A DNA stretch of 29,541 nucleotides, taken from assembly GCA_964528755.1 (NCBI GenBank), contig CAZGWN010000052.1:1-29541 (forward strand), read 5' to 3'. Positions 23,086 to 29,541 of this stretch are shown one piece after another; positions within the stretch are counted from its first letter, which is position 1; every line of letters starts with the position of its first letter. The position numbers and the translations under genes are program-made. This DNA comes from Raineyella sp964528755 (GTDB taxonomy: Bacteria; Actinomycetota; Actinomycetes; Propionibacteriales; Propionibacteriaceae). The notes beneath the pieces were generated by a model that was given only the letters and a program-made list of their open reading frames with translations, ran no database searches and was not told the DNA's origin.

Positions 23086-24315
23086 ATGGACGTTTCCGCC
23101 CTTATCTGGACCTTCACCGTCGTGCTCATCTTGGGCATGCTCGTCTTCGACTTCGTCTTCCACGCCCGTACGCCGCACGTCCCGACGATCCGCGAGTCGG
23201 CGATCTGGTCGGCGGCGTACGTCGGGATCGCCGTGGCCTTCGGCCTGCTCGTCTGGGCCGGCTGGGGCAGTGACTTCGCCGGCCAGTACTACGCCGGCTA
23301 TCTCACCGAGAAGGCGCTCAGCGTCGACAACCTGTTCGTCTTCCTCATCATCATGGCGTCGTTCCGGGTACCGCGGGCCTACCAGGAGGAGGTGCTGCTG
23401 TTCGGGATCGCGTTCTCGCTGGTTGCCCGGACCGGTCTCATCCTCGTCGGCGCCGAGTTGATCAACAACTTCGCGTGGGTGTTCTACATCTTCGGCCTGA
23501 TCCTGGCCTTCACCGCCGGGTCGACGCTCAAGAGCGCGCTGTCGGGCGACGACTCGTCCGAGGAGGATTCGGCCTTCATCCGCCTGCTGCGTCGGACCCT
23601 GCGAACCGCCCCGGACTACGACGGCACGAAGCTCGTCACCCGGGTCGACGGCCGCCTGATGATGACCCCGATGCTGCTGGTCATGATCGCCATCGGCGGC
23701 ACCGACCTGCTGTTCGCCCTCGATTCCATCCCGGCCATCTTCGGACTGACCCAGGAGACCTACCTCGTCTTCACCACGGTCGCCTTCTCCCTGCTCGGCC
23801 TCAAGCAGTTGTACTTCCTCATCGACGGGCTGCTCGACCGGCTCATCTACCTGTCGTACGGGCTGTCGGCGATCCTCGGCTTCATCGCGGTCAAGCTCAT
23901 CCTGCACGCGCTGCACGAGAACACCCTGGGGATCATCAACGACGGACAGCCGGTGCACGTGGTGGAGGTCGGCACGGGGCTGTCGCTGGGGGTCATCGTC
24001 GGCATCCTGGTCGTCACCATTGCGGTGTCCCTGCTCAGCCCCCGCGGACGTGCCCTGGCGGTGATCTCGTCCACCCAGACCCTCGCCGAACGCTACCTGG
24101 AGCTGCCGGACGACGCCCCCGACGCCGATCGGGAGAAGCTGACCGCGCGGCTGTCGGCCCAGCTCGCCCGGATGCCACGGATCCCGGACCGGCTGAAGTC
24201 CGAGCTCATCGACGACGAGCGGCGCTTCGCGGACCTGTTGCGGCGGGTCCGCCAGGACCAGATGGAGTATCTCGCCGCGAAGGACGGACACGCACCCGCG
24301 AAGACCCGCGACTGA
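23086..24315 (+). CDS. TerC-family membrane protein, copy 1
   Basis: A 409-residue integral membrane protein of the TerC/Alx family with about eight hydrophobic segments. Family motifs are FDFVFHARTPHVP, GYLTEKALSVDNLFVFLIIM and the acidic FALDSIPAIFGLTQETYLVF. E. coli Alx and relatives export Mn2+ and protect during alkaline or metal stress, and bacterial TerC homologues can also metallate secreted enzymes. An apparent Mn2+-sensing riboswitch in the leader supports manganese export here. The C-terminal 70 residues are soluble and charged. A second TerC gene follows 96 bases later. The Shine-Dalgarno is weak (GAAAGG, about nine bases from the ATG). Confidence 0.93.
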   Translation: MDVSALIWTFTVVLILGMLVFDFVFHARTPHVPTIRESAIWSAAYVGIAVAFGLLVWAGWGSDFAGQYYAGYLTEKALSVDNLFVFLIIMASFRVPRAYQEEVLLFGIAFSLVARTGLILVGAELINNFAWVFYIFGLILAFTAGSTLKSALSGDDSSEEDSAFIRLLRRTLRTAPDYDGTKLVTRVDGRLMMTPMLLVMIAIGGTDLLFALDSIPAIFGLTQETYLVFTTVAFSLLGLKQLYFLIDGLLDRLIYLSYGLSAILGFIAVKLILHALHENTLGIINDGQPVHVVEVGTGLSLGVIVGILVVTIAVSLLSPRGRALAVISSTQTLAERYLELPDDAPDADREKLTARLSAQLARMPRIPDRLKSELIDDERRFADLLRRVRQDQMEYLAAKDGHAPAKTRD

Positions 24316-24411
24316 GTCAGGAGGGCCCCACACCCGCCCCCACCCGTACAGAACAACCCCGATCAATCCGCATCGACCGACCAGCGGCCGGTACACTCCG
24401 AAAGGACCCCG

Positions 24412-25644
24412 ATGGAGGTCTCCGGCCTCACTTGGACCCTGACCACACTTTTTGTGGTCGGCATGCTCGCGTTCGATTTCCTCTTCCATGCCCGCAAACC
24501 TCACGTCCCGGGCCTGAGGGAGTCGGCGGTCTGGTCGGCCATCTACGTCTCGATCGCCCTGGGCTTCGGACTGTTCGTGCTGCTCCACTGGGGTCCGGAT
24601 TTCGCCACGCAGTATTACGCCGGTTACATCACCGAGTTGTCGCTGAGTGTCGACAATCTGTTCGTCTTCCTCATCATCATGGCGTCCTTCAAGGTGCCGC
24701 GAACTTCCCAGCAGGAAGTGCTGCTGTTCGGCATCGTGGTGTCGTTGATCTTCCGGTCCGCCCTCATTTTTGTCGGTGCGGCCGCCATCAACGCCTTCTC
24801 CTGGGTGTTCTACATCTTCGGCCTGATTCTGCTGCTGACCGCCGGGTCGACGCTCAAGGAGGCGCTCAGCGACGACGAGGAGGACCGGGAGAACATCGTC
24901 CTGCGAGGCGTCCGCAAGCTCTTCCACACCTCCGACCACTACGACGGCAACAAGCTCTTCACCGTCGTGGACGGACGCCGGGCGATGACCCCGATGCTCC
25001 TCGTGATGGTCGGCATCGGCGGCACCGACGTGCTCTTCGCGCTGGACTCGATCCCGGCGATCTTCGGGTTGACCCAGCAGGTCTACCTCGTCTTCACCGC
25101 GGTGTGCTTCTCGCTGATGGGTCTCAAGCAGTTGTTCTTCCTCATCGACGGGCTGCTCGACCGGCTCATCTACCTGTCGTACGGGCTGTCGGCGATCCTC
25201 GGCTTCATCGCGGTCAAACTCATCCTGCACGCCCTGCACCAGAACAATCTGGGTGTCATCAACCACGGCAACCCCGTCGACGTGATCGAAATCACAACCC
25301 AGATGTCGTTGGTGGTCATCGTCGGTGTCCTGGCGGTCACCGTCGCCACCTCGTTGCTCAGCCCGCGCGGCCGGGCGATGTCGACCATCCGCGCCACCGA
25401 GAACCTCGCCGAGCGCTATCTCGCACTCCCCGCGGACGCCCCGGCGGAGGAGCGGACGAAGATCAACGCCAAGCTGGCCCGCCAGTTGGCACGGATGCCA
25501 CAAATCTCCGACCGGCTCAAGTCCGAGCTGATCGAGAACGAACAGCACTATCGCGACATCGTCCGACGGGCCCGCGGCGAGCACCAGGAGTACCTCGCAG
25601 CGGCGGCACAGGGGGGTTCCGTCGGGAGCGGGAAGGGCGCGTGA
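24412..25644 (+). CDS. TerC-family membrane protein, copy 2
   Basis: A 410-residue paralogue of the preceding gene, colinear over its whole length. It has FDFLFHARKPHVP, GYITELSLSVDNLFVFLIIM and FALDSIPAIFGLTQQVYLVF, but a more acidic cytoplasmic loop (SDDEEDREN). GAAAGGA lies before the ATG. There is no riboswitch in the 96-base spacer, so it is either cotranscribed with copy 1 under the same riboswitch or has its own promoter. An 81-bp segment (25137-25217) is identical to 23814-23894 in copy 1 although flanking codons differ. A hairpin at 25670-25726 follows the stop. Confidence 0.93.
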   Translation: MEVSGLTWTLTTLFVVGMLAFDFLFHARKPHVPGLRESAVWSAIYVSIALGFGLFVLLHWGPDFATQYYAGYITELSLSVDNLFVFLIIMASFKVPRTSQQEVLLFGIVVSLIFRSALIFVGAAAINAFSWVFYIFGLILLLTAGSTLKEALSDDEEDRENIVLRGVRKLFHTSDHYDGNKLFTVVDGRRAMTPMLLVMVGIGGTDVLFALDSIPAIFGLTQQVYLVFTAVCFSLMGLKQLFFLIDGLLDRLIYLSYGLSAILGFIAVKLILHALHQNNLGVINHGNPVDVIEITTQMSLVVIVGVLAVTVATSLLSPRGRAMSTIRATENLAERYLALPADAPAEERTKINAKLARQLARMPQISDRLKSELIENEQHYRDIVRRARGEHQEYLAAAAQGGSVGSGKGA

Positions 25645-25669
25645 CATAGTCGTACAAGCAGGACACCGG

Positions 25670-25726
25670 CGCCAGATCGGGCAGCGGGAATCGTCACACC
25701 GGCGCCTCGCGCCGCCCGATCTGGCG
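25670..25726 (+). terminator. Nested hairpin after the terC pair
   Basis: Perfect 13-base arms CGCCAGATCGGGC (25670-25682) and GCCCGATCTGGCG (25714-25726) enclose a second stem GGCGC/GCGCC (25701-25713). It lies 25 bases past the terC stop and 69 bases before the CoA-transferase start. It probably terminates the terC unit; a role in the next leader cannot be excluded. Confidence 0.55.
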
Positions 25727-25794
25727 TTCACCTGTCCGAACCGACAGGGGCCGGTAGGTTATGCCCTGCAAGGATGCACCGACATGGAGGACAC

Positions 25795-27303
25795 ATGGGC
25801 AACCGGATCCACAACGCCGATTTCAGGAACAAGGTCATCAGCGCCGAGGACGCCGCCGCGCTGATCCCGAACGGGGAGAAGATCGGTGTTTCGGGCTTCA
25901 CGGGCTCGGGTTACCCGAAGGCCGTACCGCAGGCCCTCGCGGCCCGCGCCCGGGCCGAGCACGAGGCCGGCAACGAGTACCGCATCGACCTGGCGACGGG
26001 CGCCTCGACCGCTCCCGAGTTGGACGGAGCCCTCGCCGACGCCAACGCGATCGGTTTCCGGGCGCCTTACCAGTCCGATCCCGAACTGCGCAAGAAGATC
26101 AACACCGGCGAGATCAACTACTCCGACATTCACCTGTCGCACATGGCGCCGCAGGTCCGCAACGGATTCCACGGGAATCTGGACCTGGCCATCATCGAGA
26201 TCTCCTCGATCAAGGAGGACGGCTCGTTGGTGCCGTCCTCGTCGATCGGCAACAACCAGGCCTGGCTCGATCTGGCCGACAAGGTGATTCTCGAGGTCAA
26301 CGAATGGCAGTCCGAGGATCTCGAGGGCATGCACGACGTGATGGGCGGGCTGCGGCAGGCGCCGCTGGACTTCCCCGTCCCGATCTACCACGCAGGTGAT
26401 CACGTCGGGTCGAAGTTCCTGAGTGTCGACCCGGCCAAGGTGATCGGCGTCGTGGAGAACAACTCGCACGACCGCAACTCTCCGTTCAAGCCGATCGACG
26501 ACACGTCGAAGGGGATCGCCGCCCACCTGCTCGACTTCCTCGAGGTCGAGTCGAAGGCCGGCCGGCTGCCGAACCCGCTGCCCCCCGTCCAGTCCGGCGT
26601 CGGCAACATCGCCAACGCCGTGCTGGCGGGCCTGCTCACCGGGCCGTTCGAGAACCTGACCGCCTACACCGAGGTGATCCAGGACGGCATGGTCAACCTC
26701 ATCGACGCGGGCAAGATGTCCGTCGCCTCCGCGACGGCCTTCTCGCTGTCGCCGGAGTACGCGCACAAGCTCAACGACAACGCGGGCTTCTACCGGGACC
26801 ACATCATCCTGCGCAACCAGGAGATCTCCAACAACCCCGAGGTGATCCGTCGGCTCGGCGTCATCGCGATGAACACCCCGATCGAGGCCGACATCTACGG
26901 CAACATCAACTCGACCCACGTGATGGGTTCGCGGATGATGAACGGCATCGGCGGCTCCGGCGACTTCGCCCGCAACGCGATGCTGACGATCTTCGTCACC
27001 CCGTCGACCGCCAAGGACGGGCACATCTCCGCGATCGTGCCGATGGTCTCCCACGTCGACCACACCGAGCACGACGTCGACCTCATCATCACCGAGTACG
27101 GCGTGGCCGATCTGCGTGGCAAGTCGCCCAAGCAGCGGGTGCCCGAGCTGATCAAGGTCGCCCACCCCGACTTCCGGGCCGGGCTGCAGGACTACTTCGA
27201 TCAGGCGGTCAAGGTCGCCAGCGGCCAGCAGACGCCGCACGACCTCTCCCAGGCGTTCAGCTGGCACCAGCGGTTCCTCGCCACCGGGTCGATGAAGGCC
27301 TGA
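25795..27303 (+). CDS. Succinyl-CoA:acetate CoA-transferase (acetyl-CoA hydrolase/transferase family)
   Basis: A 502-residue class I CoA-transferase of the Cat1/AarC/YgfH type. It moves CoA between acyl-CoA and a carboxylate, most likely succinyl-CoA or propionyl-CoA with acetate or succinate. Features are KIGVSGFTGSGYPKAVP near the N-terminus, VQSGVGNIANAVLAGL (266-281) and the catalytic Glu293 in YTEVIQDGM, equivalent to Glu294 of AarC. Then come IYGNINSTHVMGSRMMNGIGG and ITEYGVADLRGKSP. GGAGGA lies just before the ATG at 25795; an in-frame ATG 7 codons upstream lacks this. In propionic fermentation such enzymes release acetate or propionate while saving the thioester. A strong hairpin follows. 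Confidence 0.93.
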   Translation: MGNRIHNADFRNKVISAEDAAALIPNGEKIGVSGFTGSGYPKAVPQALAARARAEHEAGNEYRIDLATGASTAPELDGALADANAIGFRAPYQSDPELRKKINTGEINYSDIHLSHMAPQVRNGFHGNLDLAIIEISSIKEDGSLVPSSSIGNNQAWLDLADKVILEVNEWQSEDLEGMHDVMGGLRQAPLDFPVPIYHAGDHVGSKFLSVDPAKVIGVVENNSHDRNSPFKPIDDTSKGIAAHLLDFLEVESKAGRLPNPLPPVQSGVGNIANAVLAGLLTGPFENLTAYTEVIQDGMVNLIDAGKMSVASATAFSLSPEYAHKLNDNAGFYRDHIILRNQEISNNPEVIRRLGVIAMNTPIEADIYGNINSTHVMGSRMMNGIGGSGDFARNAMLTIFVTPSTAKDGHISAIVPMVSHVDHTEHDVDLIITEYGVADLRGKSPKQRVPELIKVAHPDFRAGLQDYFDQAVKVASGQQTPHDLSQAFSWHQRFLATGSMKA

Positions 27304-27327
27304 CCCGGGCCACCTCGTCCGATCGTC

Positions 27328-27363
27328 ACCAGGGGCGGATCCTTCCGGGGATCCGCCCCTGGT
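27328..27363 (+). terminator. Strong hairpin after the CoA-transferase gene
   Basis: A 15-bp perfect stem (27328-27342 with 27349-27363; arm ACCAGGGGCGGATCC) and 6-base loop TTCCGG, 24 bases past the stop. Only a short pyrimidine run (TCGTCTCC) follows, as is common for actinobacterial terminators. Confidence 0.8.
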
Positions 27364-27443
27364 CGTCTCCGCCGCCGGTCGCCCCCCGCCGTACGCCGAC
27401 GTACGCTCGGCGTGCCTGGTGCAGTGGCTCACACAACCCCGAC

Positions 27444-27449
27444 TAGGCT
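27444..27449 (+). promoter_or_regulatory. -10 box upstream of the FGGY kinase gene
   Basis: TAGGCT in CGACTAGGCTGAAG, 82 bases before the ATG at 27532, giving a leader of about 75 nt. No clear -35 box. Confidence 0.45.
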
Positions 27450-27531
27450 GAAGGGTGCGCGACCGTAGGCGTACGTGACCTCGGTCCCCCATCGTCACAC
27501 CGCCGCCCGGCGGGCGGCTCCCGGAGGCACC

Positions 27532-29028
27532 ATGGCGAAGAGCCCCTTCCAGACGGATCTCGCGAAGGCGGTCGACCCGCTCGTACTGGCGGTCGACATC
27601 GGGTCCACGGCCAGCCGCGGCTGCCTGTACGACGCCCAGGGCCGGCCGGCCGGGCAACGGGTCAAGGTCCCGCACGGCTTCACCACGGCGTCGGACGGGA
27701 CCTCCACTGTCGACCCCGACCAGGTGCTGGCCGAGGTGATCGAGATCATCGACGGGCTCGCCGCCAGGAACCTCGCGGGACGCATCGGCGGGGTCGCCCT
27801 GGACACGTTCGCCTCCTCGGTCATCGGCATCGACCGCCAGGGCCTCGCACTGACCCCCTGCTACACGTACGCCGACCGCCGCTGCGCCCCCCAGGTGGAG
27901 ACGTTGCGCGGCGAGGTCGACGAGGACGTCATCCACGACCGGACCGGGGTCCGGTTGCACACCTCGTATCTGCCGGCGCGGCTGCGCTGGCTCGCGGAGA
28001 CCGACCCGGCCACGTTCGCCGCGGTGGACCGGTGGGTGTCGCTCGGGGAGTACCTCCATCTGCACCTGCTCGGCCGGACCGCGGCCGGCACGTCCACCGC
28101 GGCCTGGAGCGGGCTGCTCGACCGGCGCACCGGACGTTGGGATCCGCAGATGCTCGAGCTGTCCGGGATCACGCCCGACCGCCTGTCCAAGATCCGCGAC
28201 CCCGACCGTCCCATGACCGCCGCCGACAACCGATTGCAGTCCCGCTGGCCGGCACTGGACGGGGTGTCCTGGTTCCCGGCGATCGCCGACGGACTGGGCG
28301 CCAGCATCGGCGCCGGCGCCACCGACGATCGGACGATCGGCGCCTCGACGGCCACCACGGGCGCGCTCCGGGTGATGGTCACCGGCCCGCTGGACTCCGT
28401 GCCGCGCGGGCTGTGGTGCTACCGGGCGGACCGACGCCGGTCCCTGCTCGGCGGGGCCCTGAACGATGTGGGCCGATCGATCAGTTGGCTGCACCGGACG
28501 CTGGACCTGCCCCCGGAGAGTGAGATCCGGCGCGCGCTGCTGGCCGAGCCCTCCGCGGACACCCCGCTCGTGCTGCCGTTCTTCAGCGGGGAACGGTCCA
28601 CCGGGTGGGCTGCCGATGCGTCGGCCGTGCTGACCGGGGTGCGGGCGACCACCGACCCGTTGCGGATCTACCGCGGCGTGCTGGAGGGGGTCGGGCTGAC
28701 CTTCCGGCGGATCGCCGCCGAGCTCGTCGCACACGCCCCGGGGGCGGTACGGATCCTGGCCCAGGGCCGGATCACCCAGGAACGCCCCGAACTGCTCCAG
28801 ATCCTCGCCGACGCCCTCGGCCGGCCGGTGGCGCCGGTGACGATCAAGCGTGCCACCCTGCACGGGTCGGCGCTGCTGGCGCTGGAGACGCTCGCGCCGC
28901 GGATGCCGCGCACGACGCCCGACATGGGCCCGGTCATCGAGCCCCATCCGCAACGGACCGCGTACTACGCCGACCGGATGGCCCGGTTCGAGGAGACGTA
29001 CGCCGCCGTGGTCGGCCGTCGCGGGTGA
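27532..29028 (+). CDS. FGGY-family carbohydrate kinase (gluconokinase-like)
   Basis: A 498-residue sugar kinase of the xylulokinase/gluconokinase family that phosphorylates a sugar or sugar acid with ATP. The N-terminal actin-like domain opens LVLAVDIGSTASRGCLYDAQ. The middle has DRWVSLGEYLHLHLLGRTAA and ATTGALRVMV, the second phosphate-binding loop. The C-terminal domain has GVLEGVGLTFRRIAAEL and LAQGRITQERPELLQILADA. The pattern FSGERSTGW fits the gluconokinase side, but substrate is not proven. GGAGG lies four bases before the ATG at 27532; an earlier GTG at 27475 lacks a ribosome site. The gene stands alone with its own promoter. Confidence 0.88.
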   Translation: MAKSPFQTDLAKAVDPLVLAVDIGSTASRGCLYDAQGRPAGQRVKVPHGFTTASDGTSTVDPDQVLAEVIEIIDGLAARNLAGRIGGVALDTFASSVIGIDRQGLALTPCYTYADRRCAPQVETLRGEVDEDVIHDRTGVRLHTSYLPARLRWLAETDPATFAAVDRWVSLGEYLHLHLLGRTAAGTSTAAWSGLLDRRTGRWDPQMLELSGITPDRLSKIRDPDRPMTAADNRLQSRWPALDGVSWFPAIADGLGASIGAGATDDRTIGASTATTGALRVMVTGPLDSVPRGLWCYRADRRRSLLGGALNDVGRSISWLHRTLDLPPESEIRRALLAEPSADTPLVLPFFSGERSTGWAADASAVLTGVRATTDPLRIYRGVLEGVGLTFRRIAAELVAHAPGAVRILAQGRITQERPELLQILADALGRPVAPVTIKRATLHGSALLALETLAPRMPRTTPDMGPVIEPHPQRTAYYADRMARFEETYAAVVGRRG

Positions 29029-29029
29029 C

Positions 29030-29113
29030 GGACAGCCGCCAGGCGTGACAGGACAGCCGCCAGGCCCGACAGGACAGCCGCCACGCCCGCCACGCCCGCA
29101 GGACAGCCGCCAC
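29030..29113 (+). repeat. Tandem repeats of the palindrome edge sequence
   Basis: GGACAGCCGCC occurs at 29030, 29051, 29072 and 29101 (spacing 21, 21 and 29 bases), each followed by AGGC or ACGC. The last unit runs directly into copy B of the palindrome. The same AGGACAGCSGCCACGCC sequence borders copy A at 1642-1658, so the units look like expanded copies of the element's left end. Confidence 0.85.
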
Positions 29114-29171
29114 GCCTCGTTTCATGAGCCACAAGTCGACTTGTGGCTCATGAAACGAGGCGTGGCCGCTG
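29104..29171. repeat. Long palindromic element, copy B
   Basis: A 68-bp inverted repeat, loopless and centred on GTCGAC (29135-29140). The inner 58 bp (29109-29166) are perfect; one C/C mismatch (29108/29167) is followed by four pairs. It is nearly the same as copy A at 1645-1714: differences at three positions of the left arm are mirrored by their complements in the right arm. It lies between the FGGY kinase and crotonase genes, both on the plus strand. As RNA it would form a very stable hairpin. No U-tract follows. Confidence 0.95.
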
Positions 29172-29268
29172 AGTTCCCGTGTCCCGAGGCTCCGGGTCTC
29201 CTGCTCGGCCATGGCACGCCGGGTGCCGAACGCGTGACAGGCCTGACACCCGGCGACACAATGCGGCC

Positions 29269-29541
29269 ATGAGCACGGCGGGCAGGGGCACAGGACAGCT
29301 GACGTACGAGGTCCGTGGCGGGACCGCGCTGGTGACGATCGACAATCCGGCCAAACGCAATGCGATGAACACCGCGATGTGGGAGCAGTGGCAGCCGACC
29401 ATGGCACGGGCGGTGGCCGATCCGGCCGTACGGGTGGTCGTCGTCACCGGCGCGCCCGGTGCCTTCTGCGCGGGCGCGGACATCGACCAGCTCGGGCTGC
29501 TGCACACCAACGAGGTGCTGACCACCGCTCACGAGGCAATC
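29269..29541 (+). CDS. Enoyl-CoA hydratase/isomerase (crotonase) family protein, 5' part
   Basis: The first 91 codons, cut by the window end. LTYEVRGGTALVTIDNPAKRNAMNTAMWEQW is the crotonase-fold start, and VVVVTGAPGAFCAGADIDQL carries the CoA-binding and oxyanion-hole residues (GAFCAGAD). These cytoplasmic trimeric or hexameric enzymes hydrate, isomerise or otherwise handle acyl-CoA esters. The second catalytic Glu region is outside the window, so hydratase versus isomerase cannot be decided. The start is the ATG at 29269. It has no Shine-Dalgarno; CACAAT lies six bases upstream (leaderless-like). An overlapping ATG at 29261 opens a 3-codon frame (M-R-P) that stops inside the real start. Confidence 0.9.
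   Translation, partial: MSTAGRGTGQLTYEVRGGTALVTIDNPAKRNAMNTAMWEQWQPTMARAVADPAVRVVVVTGAPGAFCAGADIDQLGLLHTNEVLTTAHEAI

Noticed and set aside
22969..25731. 920-codon minus-strand open frame opposite the terC pair
   Set aside because: An Asp/Glu/Arg low-complexity shadow of two membrane-protein genes.
25759..28953. 1064-codon minus-strand open frame opposite the CoA-transferase and FGGY kinase
   Set aside because: It spans two real genes, a terminator and an intergenic region without any domain.
29030..29272. Small protein encoded across the repeats and palindrome
   Set aside because: Frames read through on either strand only because a palindrome without stops mirrors itself. There is no start signal, and the frame is a continuation of a kinase shadow.
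1..29541. tRNA or rRNA genes
   Set aside because: I saw no TTCGA-loop/CCA-type cloverleaf arrangement or conserved rRNA blocks outside the two riboswitch leaders.

Overview
The window is very GC-rich chromosomal DNA with dense genes, many ATGA/TGATG start-stop overlaps, GTG starts and TAGGCT-type -10 boxes, all typical of Actinomycetota. The gene content is pyruvate:ferredoxin oxidoreductase, pyruvate phosphate dikinase with its regulatory protein, an acetate/succinyl-CoA CoA-transferase and a cobalamin-riboswitch ECF importer. This fits the anaerobic, B12-dependent metabolism of the Propionibacteriaceae. No rRNA or single-copy marker is present, so the family assignment is an inference.

Layout. 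(1) 1-1627: 3' end of nifJ, translationally coupled to a dihydroorotate-dehydrogenase-like flavoprotein, followed by a 70-bp near-perfect palindrome. (2) 1774-4102: metal-dependent amidohydrolase, a signal-less helical-backbone metal receptor, a small S4 RNA-binding protein and an L7/L12-like small protein. (3) 4226-6537: OmpR-type response regulator and its histidine kinase. (4) 6545-8556, minus strand: DUF4031-HD protein, a CmtR-like ArsR sensor and a CDF-like cation transporter. (5) 8619-9284: deoC. (6) 9285-14202: tandem repeats, a promoter and a cobalamin riboswitch with a translational expression platform, then a four-gene operon (SCO2322-like surface protein, EcfT, fused EcfA-EcfA, S component), read as a vitamin B12 or corrinoid ECF transporter. 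(7) 14215-14927: TetR regulator with its own palindromic operator. (8) 21279 down to 14892, minus strand: PPDK regulatory protein, ppdK, PP2C phosphatase, FHA protein, dcd. (9) 21280-21750: intergenic region rich in hairpins, including a perfect 25-bp stem. (10) 21751-22788: RlmG/RsmC-like rRNA methyltransferase. (11) 22945-25644: yybP-ykoY (Mn2+) riboswitch and two tandem terC paralogues that share an identical 81-bp block. (12) 25795-29028: CoA-transferase, a strong terminator, and an FGGY sugar kinase. (13) 29030-29541: short tandem repeats running into a second copy of the long palindrome, then the start of a crotonase-family gene.

Central carbon flow links several genes. PFOR makes acetyl-CoA and reduced ferredoxin, PPDK and its regulator set the PEP/pyruvate balance, and the CoA-transferase releases acetate while conserving the thioester. 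B12 import would feed methylmalonyl-CoA mutase, which lies outside the window.

The least explained signal is a dispersed family of long palindromes. Copies at 1645-1714 and 29104-29171 differ at three arm positions, and each difference is matched by its complement in the other arm. Copy B is preceded by 21-29 bp tandem repeats of the palindrome's own edge. A second recurrent observation is a set of likely leaderless promoters, in which a -10 box lies exactly 6-7 nt before the start codon.
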